NCBI GenBank assembly: GCA_037954235.1
Contig: JBBMOA010000001.1
Coordinates: 30,219,074 to 30,283,073, forward strand
Origin: Aulostomus chinensis
Lineage: Eukaryota > Chordata > Actinopteri > Syngnathiformes > Aulostomidae
Direction of reading: 5' to 3'
Length of the DNA stretch: 64,000 nucleotides
Part shown: positions 34,531 to 49,348 of the stretch, piece by piece
How positions within the stretch are numbered: the stretch's first letter is position 1
Layout of the letters: each line of letters starts with the position of its first letter
The notes under the pieces: generated by a model
What the model saw: the letters and a program-made list of their open reading frames with translations, nothing else
Databases searched by the model: none
What the model was told of the DNA's origin: nothing
Position numbers and translations under genes: made by a program

Positions 34531-37500
34531 GATCATTCGCAATTCTTCCGACATCACTGTCGCATTATTTTGAGGTTCGTAGCAACTGTTACTACATGAC
34601 TGTCAGCGTCACTTTGAGGTTATTCGAAACTTTCACTCCATGACTGTTAGCATCATTTTGAGTTCATTAGCAATTCTTACTACATCACTGTCGCATCATT
34701 TTGAGATCATGAGCAATACTTCCGACATCACTGTCGCATTATTTTGAGGTTCGTAGCAACTCTTACTACATTACTGTCAGCATCACCTTGAGGTTATTCG
34801 AAACGTTCACTCTATTACTGTTAGCATCATTTTGAGTTCATTAGCAATTCTTACTAAATCACTGTCGCATCATTTTGAGATCTTTAGCAATTCTTCTGAC
34901 ATCACTGTCGCATTAGTTTGAGGTTCGTAGCAACTCTTACTACATCACTGTTAGCATCATTTTGAGTTAATTAGCAATTCTTAAGACATCACTGTAGCAT
35001 TAAATTGAGGTTAGTAGCAGCTCTTACTACATGACTGTCAGCATCACTTTGAGGTTCTTCGAAACTCTTACTACATTTCTGTCAGCATCACTGAGTTGAT
35101 TAGCAACAATCACTACATTACTGTTAGCATCATTTTGAGTTCATTAGCAATTCTAATGACATCACTGTTGCATCAGTTTGAGATCATTACCAATTCTTCT
35201 GACATCACTGTCGCATTATTTTGAGGTTAGTAGCAACCCTTACTACATGACTGTCAGCATCACTTTGAGGTTGTTCGAAACACTTACAACATTACTGTTA
35301 GCATCATTTTGAGTTCATTAGCAATTCTTACTAAATCACTGTCGCATCATTTTGAGATCTTTAGCAATTCTTCTGACATCACTGTCGCATTATTTTGAGG
35401 TTCGTAGCAACTCTTACTACATGACTGTCAGCATCTCTTTGCGGTTGTTCGAAACTCTTACTACATTACTTTAAGCATCACTGAGTCTATTAGCAACTAT
35501 CACTTCATTACTGTTAGCATCATCTTGAGTTCATTTGCAATTCTTACGACATCACTGTCGCATTATTTTGAGGTTCGAAGCAACTCTTACTACTTCACTG
35601 TTGCATTTTTTTAAGGTTCGTAGCAACACTTACTACATGACTGTCAGCATCACTTTGAGGTTTTTCGAAATGTTCACAACATTACTGTTAGAAACATTTT
35701 GAGTTCATTAGCAATTCTTACTAAATCACTGTCGCATCATTTTGAGATCTTTAGCAATTCTTCTGACATCACTGTCGCATTATTTTTAGGTTCGTAGGAA
35801 CTCTTACTACATGACTGTCAGCATCACTTTGAGTTGTTAGAAACACTTACTACATTACTGTAAGCATCACTGAGTTGATTAGCAACTATCACTACATGAC
35901 TGTTAGCATCATTTTGAGTTCATGAGCAATCCTTCCGACATCACTGTCGCAATATTTTGAGGTTCGTAGCAACTTTTACTACATTACTGTCGCATTATTT
36001 TGAGGTTCGTAGCAACTCTTAGTACATAACTTTCAGCATCACTTTGAGGTTATTCGAAACGTTCACTACATTACTGTTAGCATCATTTTGAGTTCATTCG
36101 CAATTCTAACTACATCTCTGTCGCATCATTTTGAGATCATTAGCAATTCTTCTGACATCACTGTCACATTATTTTGAGGTTCGTAGCAACTCTTACTACA
36201 TGACTGTCAGCATCACTTTGAGGTTGTTCGAAACTCTTACTACATTACTGTAAGCATCACTGAGTTTATTAGCAACTATCACTACATTACTGTTAGCATC
36301 ATTTTGAGGTTAGAAGCAACTCTTACTACATGACTGTCAGCATCACTTTGAGGTTGTTCGAAACTCTTACTACATTACTGTAAGCATCACTGAGTTTATT
36401 AGCATCTATCACTACATTACTGTTAGCATCGTTTTGAGTTCATTCGCAATTCTTACGACATCACTTTCCCATCAGTTTGAGATCATTACCAATTCTTCTG
36501 ACATCACTGTCGCATTATTTTGAGGCTCGTAGCAACTCTTACTACATTACTGTCAGCATCACTTTGAGTTTATTAGCAACTATCACTACATTACGGTTAG
36601 CATCATTTTGAGTTCATGAGCAATTCTAACGACATCACTGTAGCATTAAATTTAGTTCATTAGCAACTCTAACTAAATCACTGTCGCATCATTTTGAGAT
36701 CATTAGCAATTCTTCCGACATCACTGTAGCATTAAATTGAGGTTCGTAGCAACTCTTACTACATGACTGTCAGCATCACTTTTAGGTTGTTCGAAACTCT
36801 TACTATATTACTGTAAGCATCACTGAGTTGATTAGCAACTATCACTACATTAGTGTTAGCATCATTTTGAGTTCATTAGCAATTCTCACGACATCACTGT
36901 AGCATTGAATTGAGTTCATTAGCAACTCTTACTAAATGACTGTCAGCATCACTTTGAGGTTGTTTTTAAATTCTTACTACATTACTGTAAGCATCACTGA
37001 GTTTGTTAGCAACTATCACTACATTATTGTTAGCATCATCTTGAGTTCATTAGCAATTCTTCCGACATCACTGTCGCAATATTTTGAGGTTCGTAGCAAT
37101 TTTTACTACATTACTGTCGCATTATATTGAGGTTCGTAGCAACTCTTACTACATGACTGTCAGCATCACTTTGAGGTTATTCGAAACACTTACTACATTA
37201 CTGCAAACATCACTGAGTTGATTAGCAACTATCACTACATTACTGTTAGCATCATTTTGAGTTCATTAGCAATTCTTCCGACATCACTGTCACAATATTT
37301 TGAGGTTCGTAGCAACTTTTACTACATTACTGTCGCAATATTTTGAGGTTCGTAGCAACTCTTACTACATGACTGTCAGCATCACTTTGAGGTTATTCGA
37401 AAGTTTCACTCCATTACTGTTAGCATCATTTTGAGTTCATTACCAATTCTTCTGACATCACTGTCGCATCATTTTGAGATCTTTAGCAATTCTTCCGACA

Positions 37501-38159
37501 TCACTGTCGCATTATTTTGAGGTTCGTAGCAACTCTTCCTAATGACTGTCACCATCACTTTGAGGTTATTCGAAACACTTACTACATTACTGTAAGCATC
37601 ACTGAGTTGATGAGCAACTATCACTACATTACTGTTAGCATCATTTTAAGTTCATTATCAATTCTTCCGACATCACTGTCGCAATATTTTGAGGTTCGTA
37701 GCAACTTTTACTACATTACTGTCGCATTATTTTGAGGTTCGTAGCAACTCTTACGACATGACTGTCAGCATCACTTTGAGGTTATTCGAAACACTTACTT
37801 CATTACTGTAAGCATCACTGAGTTGATTAGCAACTATCACTACATTACTGTTAGCATCATTTTGAGTTCATTAGCAATTCTTCCGACAACACTGTCGCAA
37901 TATTTTAAGGTTCGGAGCAATTTTTACGACATTACTGTCGCATTATATTTAGGTTCGTAGCAACTCTTACTACATGACTGTCAGCATCACTTTGAGGTTA
38001 TTCGAAAGTATACTCCATTACTGTTAGCATCATTTTGAGTTCATGAGCAATTATCACGACATCACTGTAGCATTGAATTGAGTTCAGTAGCATTATTTTG
38101 ATGTTCGTAGCAACTCTTACTACATTACTGTCGCATTATTTTGAGGTTCGTAGCAACAC

Positions 38160-38325
38160 ACTGAACCTTAAAATATTGCGACAGTGTTGTCGGAAGAATT
38201 GCTAATGAACTCAAAATGATGCTAACAGTAATGTAGTGATAGTTGCTAATCAACTCAGTGATGCTTACAGTAATGAAGTAAGTGTTGCTCATAAACTCAA
38301 AGTGATGCTGACAGTGATTTTAAGG
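38160..38325 (+). repeat. Inverted four-monomer segment in satellite
   Basis: Within minus-oriented satellite, about 165 bp reads in plus orientation (aaaatattgcgacagtgttg ... gtgatgctgacagtg), in the usual order of variants, then minus orientation resumes. Confidence 0.9.
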
Positions 38326-41300
38326 TTCCAAGCAAATCTTACTACATTACTGTCAGAATCACATTGAGTTTCTTAGCAACTATCACTACATTACTGTTAG
38401 CATCATTTTGACTTGTTGAGCAATTCTCACGACATCACTGTAGCATTTAATTGAGTTCATGAGCAACTCTTACTAAATGACTGTCAGCATCACTTTGACG
38501 TTGTTCGAAACTCTTATTACATTACTGTAAGCATCACTGAGTTTCTTAGCATCTATCACTACATTACTTTTAGCATCATCTTGAGTTCATTAGCAATTCT
38601 TCCGACATCACTGTCGCAATATTTTGAGGTTCGTAGCAACTTTTACTACATTACTGTCGCATTATTTTGAGGTTCGTAGCAACTTTTACCACATGACTGT
38701 CGCATTATTTTGAGGTTCGTAGCAACACTTACTACACTACTTTCAGCATCACTTTGAGGTTATTCGAAAGTTTCATTCCATTACTGTTAGCATCATTTTG
38801 AGTTGTTGAGCAATTCTTACTAAATCACTGTCGCATCATTTTGAGATCATTTGCAATTCTTCTGACATCACTGTCGCATTGTTTTAAGTTCATTAGCAAT
38901 TCTTACTACATTACTGTTAGCATCATTTTGAGATCATTAGCAGTTCTTCCGACATCACTGTCGCAATATTTTGAGGTTCGTAGCAACTCTTACTACATTA
39001 TTGTTGCATTATTTTAAGGTTCCTTGCAACTCTTACTACATTACTGTCAGCATCACTTTGAGGTTATTCGAAAGTTTCACTCCATTACTGTTAGCATCAT
39101 CTTGAGTTCATGAGCAATTTTTCCGACATCACTGTCGCAATATTTTGAGGTTCGTAGCAACTCTTACTACATTATTGTTGCATTATTTTAAGGTTCCTAG
39201 CAACTCTTACTACATTACTGTCAGCATCACTTTGAGTTTATTAGCAACTATCAATACATTACTGTTAGCATCATTTTGAGTTGTTGAGCAATTCTCACGA
39301 CATCACTGTAGCATTAAATTGAGTTCATTTGCAACTCTTCCTAAATGACTGTCAGCATCACTTTGAGGTTGTTCGAAACTCTTACTACATTACTGTCAGC
39401 ATCACTGACTTTATTAGCAACTATCACTACATTACTGTTAGCATCATTTTGAGTTCATTAGCAATTCTTCCGACATCACTGTTGCAATATTTTGAGGTTC
39501 GTAGCAACTTTTACTACATTACTGTCGCATTATTTTGAGATTTGTAGCAACTCTTACTACATGACTGTCAGCATCACTTTGAGGTTATTCGAAAGTTTCA
39601 CTCCATTACTGTTGGCATCATTTTGAGTTCATTAGCAATTCTTACTACATCACTGTCGCATCATTTTGAGATCATGAGCAATTCTTCTGACATCACTGTC
39701 GCAATATTTTGAGGTTCGTAGCAACTCTTACTACATTACTGTCAGCATCACTTTGAGGTTGTTCGAAACACTTACTACATTACTGTAAGCATCACTGACT
39801 TGATTAGCAACTATCACTACATTACTGTTAGCATCATTTTAAGTTCATGAGCAATTCTTCCGACATCACTGTCACAATATTTTGAGGTTCGTAGCAACTT
39901 TTACTACATTACTGTCGCATTATTTTGAGGTTCGTAGGAACACTTACTACATGACTGTCAGCATCACTTTGAGGTTATTCGAAAGTTTCACTCCATTACT
40001 GTTAGCATCATTTTGAGTTCATTAGCAATTCTTACTACATCACTGTCGCATCATTTTGAGATCATTAGCAATTCTTCTGACATCACTGTCGCATTATTTT
40101 AATGTTCGTAGCAACTCTTAGTACAAGACTGTCAGTATCACTTTGAGGTTATTCGAAAGTTTCACTCCATTACTGTTAGCATCATCTTGAGTTCATGAGC
40201 AATTCTTCCGACATCACTGTCGCAATATTTTGAGGTTCGTAGCAACTTTTACTACATTACTGTCGCCTTATTTTGAGGTTCGTAGCAACACTTACTACAT
40301 GACTGTCAGCATCACTTTGAGGTTATTAGCAACTATTACTACATTACTGTAAGCATCACTGAGTTTCTTAGCAACTATCACTACGTTACTTTTAGCATCA
40401 TTTTAAGTTCATTAGCAATTCTTACTACATTACTGTTAGTATCATTTTGAGATCATTAGCAGTTCTTCCGACATCACTGTCGCAATATTTTGAGGTTCAT
40501 AGCAACTCTTACTACATTATTGTTGCATTATTTTAAGGTTCGTAGCAACTCTTACTACATTGCTGACAGCATCACTTTGAGTTTATTAGCAACTATCACT
40601 ACATTACTGTTAGCATCATTTTGAGTTTATGAGCAATTCTCACGACATCACTGAAGCATTGAATTGAGTTCATTAGCAACTCTTAGTACATGAATGTCAG
40701 CATCACTTTGAGGTTATGTGAAACGTTCACTCCATTACTGTTAGCATCATTTTGAGTTCATGGGCAATTTTTTCTGAATCACTGTCGCATCATTTTGAGA
40801 TCTTTAGCAATTCTTCTGACATCACTGTCGCAATATTTTCAGGTTCGTAGCGACTTTTACTACATTACTGTCGCATTATTTTGAGGTTCGTAGCAACTCT
40901 TAGTACATGACTGTCAGCATCACTTTGAGGTTATTCGAAACGTTCACTCCATTACTGTTAGCATCATTTTGAGTTCATTAGCAATTCTTACTACATCACT
41001 GTCGCATCATTTTGAGATCTTTAGCAATTCTTCTGACATCACTGTCACATTTTTTTGAGGTTTGTAGCAACTCTTACTACATTATTGTTGCATTATTTAA
41101 AGGTTCGTAGCAACTCTTACTACATTACTGTCAGCATCACTTTGAGTTTATTAGCAACTATCACTACATTACTGTCAGCATCATTTTGACTTCATGAGCA
41201 ATTCTCACGACATCACTGTAGCATTGAATTGAGTTCATTAGCAACTCTTACTAAATGACTGTCAGCATCACTTTGAGGTTGTTCGAAACTCTTACTACAT

Positions 41301-41928
41301 TACTGTAAGCATCACTGAGTTTCTTAGCAACTATCACTACATTATTGTTAGCATCATCTTGAGTTCATTAGCAATTCTTCCGACATCACTTTCGCAATAT
41401 TTTGAGGTTCGTAGCAACTTTTACTACATTACTGTCGCATTATATTGAGGTTCGTAGCAACTCTTACTACATTACTGTCAGCATCACTTTGAGTTTATTA
41501 GCAACTATCACTACATTACTGTTAGCATCATTTTGAGTTCATTTGCAATTCCTCCGACATCACTGTCGCAATATTTTGAGGTTCGTAGCAACTTTTACTC
41601 CATTACTGTCACATTATTTTGAGGTTCGTAGCAACTCTTAGTACATGACTGTCAGCATCACTTTGAGGTTCGTAGCAACTCTTAGTACATGACTGTCAGC
41701 ATCACTTTGAGGTTATTCGAAACACTTACTACATTACTGCAAGCATCACTGAGTTGATTAGCAAGTATCACTACATTACTGTTTGCATCATTTTAAGTTC
41801 ATTAGCAATTCTTCCGACATCACTGTCGCAATATTTTGAGGTTCGTAGCAACTTTTACGACATTACTGTCGCATTATTTTGAGGTTCGTAGCAACTCTTA
41901 GTACATGACTGTCAGCATCACTTTGAGG

Positions 41929-44900
41929 TTATTCGAAACGTTCACTCCATTACAGTTAGCATCATTTGGAGTTCATGAGCAATTCTTACTAAATCACTGT
42001 CGAATAATTTTGAGATCATTAGCAATTCTTCCGACATCACTGTCACATTATTTTGAGGTTCGTAGCAACTCTTACTACATTATTGTTGCATTATTTTAAG
42101 GTTCGTAGCAACTCTGAGTACATAACTGTCAGCATCACTTTGAGGTTGTTCGAAACACTTACTACATTACTGTTAGCATCATTTTGAGTTCATGAGCAAT
42201 TCTCACGACATCACTGTAGCATTGAATTGAGTTCATTAGCAACTCTTACTAAATGACTGTCAGCATCACTTTGAGGTTGTTCGAAACTCTTACTACATTA
42301 TTGTAAGCATCACTGAGTTTCTTAGCAACTATCACGACATTACTTTTAGCATCTTCTTGAGTTCATTAGCAATTCTTCCGACATCACTGTCACAATATTT
42401 TGAGGTTCGTAGCAACTTTTACTCCATTACTGTCACATTATTTTGAGGTTCGTAGCAACTCTTAGTACATTACTGTCAGCATCACTTTGAGGTTTTTCGA
42501 AACACTTACTACATTACCTTTAGCATCATTTTGAGTTCATTAGCAATTCTTCTGACATCACTGTCGCATTATTTTGAGGTTCGTAGCAACTCTTACTACA
42601 TGACTGTCATCATCACTTTGAGGTTGTTCGAAACACTTCCTACATTACTGTAAGCATCACTGAGTTTATTAGCATCTATCACTACATTACTGTTAGCATC
42701 ATTTTGAGTTCATTAGCAATTCTTCTGACATCACTGTCGCATCATTTTGAGATTTTTAGCAATTCTTCTGACATCACTGTCGCATTATTTTGAGGTTCGT
42801 AGCAACTCCTACTACATGACTGTCAGCATCACTTTGAGGTTGTTCGAAACACTTACTACATCACTGGAAGCATCACTGACTTGATTAGCAACTATCACTA
42901 CATTACTGTTAGCATCATTTTGAGTTTATTAGCAACTATCACTACATTACTGTTCGCATCATTTTGAGTTCATGAGCAATTCTCACGACATCACTGTAGC
43001 ATTGAATTGAGTTCATTAGCAACTCTTACTAAATGACTGTCAGCATCACTTTGAGGTTGTTCGATACTCTTACTACATGACTGTAAGCATCACTGAGTTT
43101 CTTAGCAACTTTCACTACATTACTGTTTGCATCTTCTTGAGTTCATTAGCAATTCTTCCGACATCACTTTCGCAATATTTTGAGGTTCGGAGCAACATTT
43201 ACTACATTACTGTCGCATTATTTTGAGGTTCGTAGCAACTTTTACTACATCACTGTCGCATCATTTTCAGATCATTAGCAATTCTTCCGACATCACTGTC
43301 GAATTATTTTGAGGTTCGAGCAACTCTTAGGACATGACTGTCAGCATCACTTTGAGGTTATTCGAAACGTTCACTCCATTACTGTTAGCATCATTTTGAG
43401 TTCATTAGCAATTCTTACTAAATCACTGTCGCATCATTTTGAGATCTTTAGCAATTCTTCCGACATCACTGTCGCATTATTTTGAGGTTCGGAGCAGCAT
43501 TTACTACATTACTGTCGTATTATTTTGAGGTTCGTAGCAACTCTTACTACATGACTGTAACCATCACTTTGAGGTTGTTCGAAACACTTACTACATTACT
43601 GTTAGCATCATTTTAAGTTCATTAGCAATTCTTCCGACATTACTGTCGCATTATATTGAGTTTCGTGGCAACACTTACGACATTATTGTTGCATTATTTT
43701 AAGGTTCGTAGCAACTCTTACTACATTACTGTCAGCATCACTTTGAGGTTATTCGAAACGTTCACTCCATTACTTTTAGCATCATTTTGAGATCATTACC
43801 AATTCTTCCGAAAACACTGTCGCATTATTTTGTGGTTCGTAGCAACTCTTACTACATGACTGTCGCATTATATTGAGGTTCGTAGCAACTCTTACTACAT
43901 TACTGTAAGCATCACTGAGTTTCTTAGCAACTTTCACTACATTACTGTTTGCATCTTCTTGAGTTCATTAGCAATTCTTCCGACATCACTTTCGCAATAT
44001 TTTGAGGTTCGGAGCAACATTTACTACATTACTGTCGCATTATTTTGAGGTTCGTAGCAACTTTTACTACATCACTGTCGCATCATTTTCAGATCATTAG
44101 CAATTCTTCCGACATCACTGTCGAATTATTTTGAGGTTCGGAGCAACTCTTAGGACATGACTGTCAGCATCACTTTGAGGTTATTCGAAACGTTCACTCC
44201 ATTACTGTTAGCATCATTTTGAGTTCATTAGCAATTCTTACTAAATCACTGTCGCATCATTTTGAGATCTTTAGCAATTCTTCCGACATCACTGTCGCAT
44301 TATTTTGAGGTTCGGAGCAGCATTTACTACATTACTGTCGCATTATTTTGAGGTTCGTAGCAACTCTTACTACATGACTGTAACCATCACTTTGAGGTTG
44401 TTCGAAACACTTACTACATTACTGTTAGCATCATTTTAAGTTTATTAGCAATTCTTCCGACATTACTGTCGCATTATATTGAGTTTCGTGGCAACACTTA
44501 CGACATTATTGTTGCATTATTTTAAGGTTCGTAGCAACTCTTACTACATTACTGTCAGCATCACTTTGAGGTTATTCGAAACGTTCACTCCATTACTTTT
44601 AGCATCATTTTGAGATCATTACCAATTCTTCCGAAAACACTGTCGCATTATTTTGAGGTTCGTAGCAACTCTTACTACATGACTGTCGCATTATATTGAG
44701 GTTCGTAGCAACTCTTACTACATTACTGTCAGCATCACTTTGAGTTTATTAGCAACTATCACTACATTACTGTTAGCATCATTTTGAGTTCATTTGCAAT
44801 TCCTCCGACATCACTGTCGCAAGATTTTGAGGTTCGTAGCAACTTTTACTCCATTACTGTCACATTATTTTGAGGTTCGTAGCAACTCTTAGTACATGAC

Positions 44901-46855
44901 TGTCAGCATCACTTTGAGGTTATTCGAAACGTTCACTCCATTACAGTTAGCATCATTTGGAGTTCATTAGCAATTCTTACTAAATCACTGTCGAATCATT
45001 TTGAGATCATTAGCAATTCTTCCGACATCACTGTCACATTCTTTTGAGGTTCGTAGCAACTCTTACTACATTATTGTTGCATTATTTTAAGGTTCGTAGC
45101 AACTCTGAGTACATAACTGTCAGCATCACTTTGAGGTTGTTCGAAACACTTACTACATTACTGTTAGCATCATTTTGAGTTCATGAGCAATTCTCACGAC
45201 ATCACTGTAGCATTGAATTGAGTTCATTAGCAACTCTTACTAAATGACTGTCAGCATCACTTTGAGGTTGTTCGAAACTCTTACTACATTATTGTAAGCA
45301 TCACTGAGTTTCTTAGCAACTATCACGACATTACTTTTAGCATCTTCTTGAGTTCATTAGCAATTCTTCCGACATCACTGTCACAATATTTTGAGGTTCG
45401 TAGCAACTTTTACTCCATTACTGTCACATTATTTTGAGGTTCGTAGCAACTCTTAGTACATGACTGTCAGCATCACTTTGAGGTTTTTCGAAACACTTAC
45501 TACATTACCTTTCGCATCATTTTGAGTTCATTAGCAATTCTTCTGACATCACTGTCGCATTATTTTGAGGTTCGTAGCAACTCTTACTACATGACTGTCA
45601 TCATCACTTTGAGGTTGTTCGAAACACTTCCTACATTACTGTAAGCATCACTGAGTTTATTAGCATCTATCACTACATTACTGTTAGCATCATTTTGAGT
45701 TCATTAGCAATTCTTCTGACATCACTGTCGCATCATTTTGAGATCTTTAGCAATTCTTCTGACATCACTGTCGCATTATTTTGAGGTTCGTAGCAACTCT
45801 TACTACATGACTGTCAGCATCACTTTGAGGTTGTTCGAAACACTTACTACATCACTGGAAGCATCACTGACTTGATTCGCAACTATCACTACATTACTGT
45901 TAGCATCATTTTGAGTTTATTAGCAACTATCACTACATTACTGTTAGCATCATTTTGAGTTCATGAGCAATTCTCACGACATCACTGTAGCATTGAATTG
46001 AGTTCATTAGCAACTCTTACTAAATGACTGTCAGCATCACTTTGAGGTTGTTCAAAACTCTTACTACATTACTGTAAGCATCACTGAGTTTCTTAGCAAC
46101 TTTCACTACATTACTGTTTTCATCTTCTTGAGTTCATTAGCAATTCTTCCGACATCACTTTCGCAATATTTTGAGGTTCGGAGCAACATTTACTACATTA
46201 CTGTCGCATTATTTTGAGGTTCGTAGCAACTTTTACTACATCACTGTCGCATCATTTTCAGATCATTAGCAATTCTTCCGACATCACTGTCGAATTATTT
46301 TGAGGTTCGGAGCAACTCTTAGGACATGACTGTCAGCATCACTTTGAGGTTATTCGAAACGTTTACTCCATTACTGTCAGCATCATTTTGAGTTCATTAG
46401 CAATTCTTACCAAATCACTGTCGCATCATTTTTAGATCTTTAGCAATTCTTCCGACATCACTGTCGCATTATTTTGAGGTTCGTAGCAGCATTTACTACA
46501 TTACTGTCGCATTATTTTGAGGTTCGTAGCAACTCTTACTACATGACTGTAACCATCACTTTGAGGTTGTTCGAAACACTTACTACATTACTGTTAGCAT
46601 CATTTTAAGTTCATTAGCAATTCTTCCGACATTACTGTCGCATTATATTGAGTTTCGTGGCAACACTTACGACATTATTGTTGCATTATTTTAAGGTTCG
46701 TAGCAACTCTTACTACATTACTGTCAGCATCAATTTGAGGTTATTCGAAACGTTCACTCCATTACTTTTAGCATCATTTTGAGATCATTACCAATTCTTC
46801 CGAAAACACTGTCGCATTATTTTGAGGTTCGTAGCAACTCTTACTACATGACTGT
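41929..46855 (-). repeat. About 2990-bp duplication with nested 822-bp repeat
   Basis: gttattcgaaacgttcactc with the rare ccattacagttagcatcatt follows at 41929 and 44919 (2990 bp, 69 monomers). gagtttcttagcaactttca occurs at 43095, 43917 and 46086: an 822-bp tandem repeat (19 monomers) sits inside the first copy, and the third hit is its counterpart in the second. The left flank differs by 261 bp (6 monomers) between copies. Confidence 0.88.
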
Positions 46856-47412
46856 CAGCATCACTTTGAGTTTAATTGCAACTATCACTAAATTAGTGTT
46901 AGCATCATTTTGAGTTTATGAGCAATTCTCACGACATCACTGTAGCATTGAATTGAGTTCATTAGCAACTCTTACTAAATGACTGTCAGCATCACTTTGA
47001 GGTTGTTCGAAACTCTTACTACATTACTGTAAGCATCACTGAGTTTATTAGCAACTATCACTCCATTACTGTTAGCATCATCTTGAGTTCATTAGCAATT
47101 CTTCCGACATCACTGTCGCAATATTTTGAGGTTTGTAGCAAGTTTACTACATTACTGTCGCATTATTTTGAGGTTTGTAGCAACACTTACGACATGACTG
47201 TCAGCATCACTTTGAGGTTATTCGAAAGTTTCACTCCATTACTGTTAGCATCATTTTGAGTTCTTTAGCAATTCTTCTGACATCACTGTCGCATCATTTT
47301 GAGATCTTTAGCAATTCTTCTGACATCACTGTCGCAATATTTTGAGGTTAGTAGCAACTCTTACTACATGACTCTCAGCATCACTTTGAGTTTATTCGAA
47401 ACACTTACTACA

Positions 47413-48440
47413 TTACTGCATACTACATAGAAGTGCTCCTGAAGAGATGTGTGTCAGCCCACAGCTGGCTGTTCTTACCTGGAACCTCAAGATGAAACTG
47501 CTTCCACAGATTGGAAATGAATCTGATGTTGACTTTTGGACAAATCACCTGTTCATCAGTTCATCATCACTTCCATCCATTTCTACTGCTGATCTTGTTA
47601 TAGAAAGGAGTCTTTCTGCTGTGTGACTGAGGCAGTTACTGTGAGCTGCTTCATGTCTCAGTGTGTGTGTGTGGGGGGGGGGGGCTGTGTGTGACTGGTC
47701 GGCTGCCAAGGATTATTGATGAGATCAATCATGATCAGCTCAGAGATCACGGCACAGAAGAAGGAGACTTTTTGATTTTTGGGGGTTCAGTTTCTAAGTC
47801 AGACACATCATCACAATTTGAAGTTTTCCTCCAGTAAAAAACAAAACAACACAAAACAAAACAAAACCATGATTTGACTTTTGATGTCTACCTTTTTTGG
47901 AAATTGTGAGTCCAACAAGCAGGAGGCCGTTTGAGCTTGGAAACTGTGAAGCATCACCAGTAACTGCTGGTTAATTTACAGGTGTTTCCTCCAAAAAGTT
48001 TAAAATGAACTCAATGCTGAATCCCTCGTCGTCATCACTGGGCTGCAGAACTGGTCCATGCAGGAGGCTGAGCAGGTCTTCCTCTCTGGTCCAGTGTCTC
48101 AGCACAGGTCAGAGTAGAGAATTAAAACATGAGCACAAATCTTTATCAGCTGTTTACTGATATCAGTGACTACCTTCAAGTAAGAGTGTTAGTGAATGGA
48201 CCCTTTTTAAAGTTTATGTTATCATGTTTGAAAAATGATGCTCACAAAAACACAATAAAAGTGTTTGTGCTAAAATGATTCCAGTAGATTTTATTACCAT
48301 TTTAAGAGTTCAAGCATATTTTGGTGACATTGTTTGATATCATGACTCTCAGTTCCTTTAGCAGGACCATCGGGACATGAAATCTTCCTCATCATCCCAT
48401 ATCGACCCTCAACCCCTCACACAGAACCAGGAGCCCTCAA
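47413..48440. other. Unique sequence, no gene seen
   Basis: Contains a (GT)n-G11 tract near 47660-47685 and an (AAAAC)-rich stretch near 47836-47868. A 70-bp piece at 47618-47690 resembles 52821-52896 (both have gtgtgactgaggcag and gagctgc). Confidence 0.4.
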
Positions 48441-48660
48441 CTGAAGGAACCTTTAAAACTGAGAAGTTGGACAGAAAGCAGTATTTTGGTGGAATGAACC
48501 TTTAAAACTATAAATTAGAAAGTATTTTGGTGGAATGAACCTTTAAAACAATAACTTGTTTGAAAGTATTTTGGAGGAATTGGAATAATCCTTCTATGCA
48601 GTTGTCAGAAATTGAAGGACAGGAAGTAGTATTTTGTGGAATAAACCTTTAATACTGTAG
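48441..48660. repeat. Imperfect about 50-bp tandem repeat
   Basis: Three to four degenerate copies of a unit with gtattttggtggaatgaacc and tttaaaac, the last with aaacctttaatactg. Spacing about 50 bp, then looser. Confidence 0.65.
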
Positions 48661-48679
48661 TTCGAAAGGAGTAATTTGC

Positions 48680-48775
48680 TATCATCTAATTCGATAGGTG
48701 GCGCTGTCACCCAAAAGTCCCAGAACTGCATTTTATCATCCAATTCAGTAGGGGGTGCTGTGGGGTCCTGGAACT
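48680..48775. repeat. Two copies of a about 60-bp imperfect repeat
   Basis: atcatctaattcgataggtg is followed about 56 bp later by atcatccaattcagtagggg, each continuing into gctgt and a ccxgaactgca segment. Confidence 0.6.
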
Positions 48776-48865
48776 GCAGCTCTCTGGTGCTGCAGGATCT
48801 CCTCTTGAAAAGCCTCACAGTTCAGAGTCGTTCCAGAATCTAGGAGCAGAAACCAAAGTCTCCTA

Positions 48866-48947
48866 CGACGAGGATGGGATTGGAACCCACGCCTGCAGAG
48901 CTCAATGGATCAGCAGTCCATCGCCTTAACCACTCGGCCACCTCGTC
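48866..48947 (-). tRNA. tRNA-Ser (anticodon GCT)
   Basis: 82 nt on the minus strand. It starts GACGAGGTGGCCGAGTGG, the anticodon arm ATGGA-CTGCTGA-TCCAT gives GCT, and it has the long variable arm of a Ser tRNA. The acceptor GACGAGG/CCTCGTC pairs perfectly and the discriminator is G, as expected for Ser. Box A and box B (GGTTCCAATCC) are intact. Position 37 is G instead of A and T-loop position 57 is C instead of a purine. No TTTT lies within 50 nt downstream. Probably a real but slightly diverged gene; no other tRNA is adjacent. Confidence 0.87.
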
Positions 48948-49348
48948 TCCTGACCACCATGATGTGCTGCTTTCTCTGAGCCTTTGAAACAGTGAACTCT
49001 TTGGAGCCCATTTGTCAGAAATGGACCCAGCAGGAGCCACTGAACACAACTCTGACATCATCAGGCTTCTTCCCAGCAGCTTGGTGCTCCAGAAGGAAGA
49101 ATCCAGACCATCGCTACATCATCAGAGTGAACACCAGCTGATGTTGACCAGTTTAACAAGCCTTTGACTGCTAAATGACATCCAAGCTCAGATTCTCTTG
49201 TCCTGGTAGAACAAGTCAGTGTTGAAGAAGATGAGAGCACCAGTCTCTTTCATCCAATGCTGGAACAGCGTTAGACTGAAGGTTAAAGGCAAGTTTTGAA
49301 CTGAAGAAGCTTCTTGGACCTCTAAACTTCTTAACTCTCTTTCTCCAA
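48948..49348. other. Unique sequence, no gene seen
   Basis: No coding, RNA or repeat feature recognised. Its right end (tctttctccaag) may be the acceptor of the transposase exon that follows. Confidence 0.4.

Larger units (their letters stand above)
30150..47412 (-). repeat. 43/44-bp satellite, central block, subfamily 2
   Basis: 17.3 kb, minus orientation. The monomer set is the same as in the left block: reverse complements of the gtttcgaa, aagaattgc, gttgctacgaacc and gttgctaataaactc variants. Longer tandem copies are listed separately. It contains one four-monomer inversion at about 38160-38325. It ends at about 47412 with a half monomer (ctacattactgcat). Confidence 0.95.

Noticed and set aside
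24758..47412. Regular short repeats resembling a CRISPR array.
   Set aside because: The whole unit repeats with small variation; there are no unique spacers, and the context is vertebrate.
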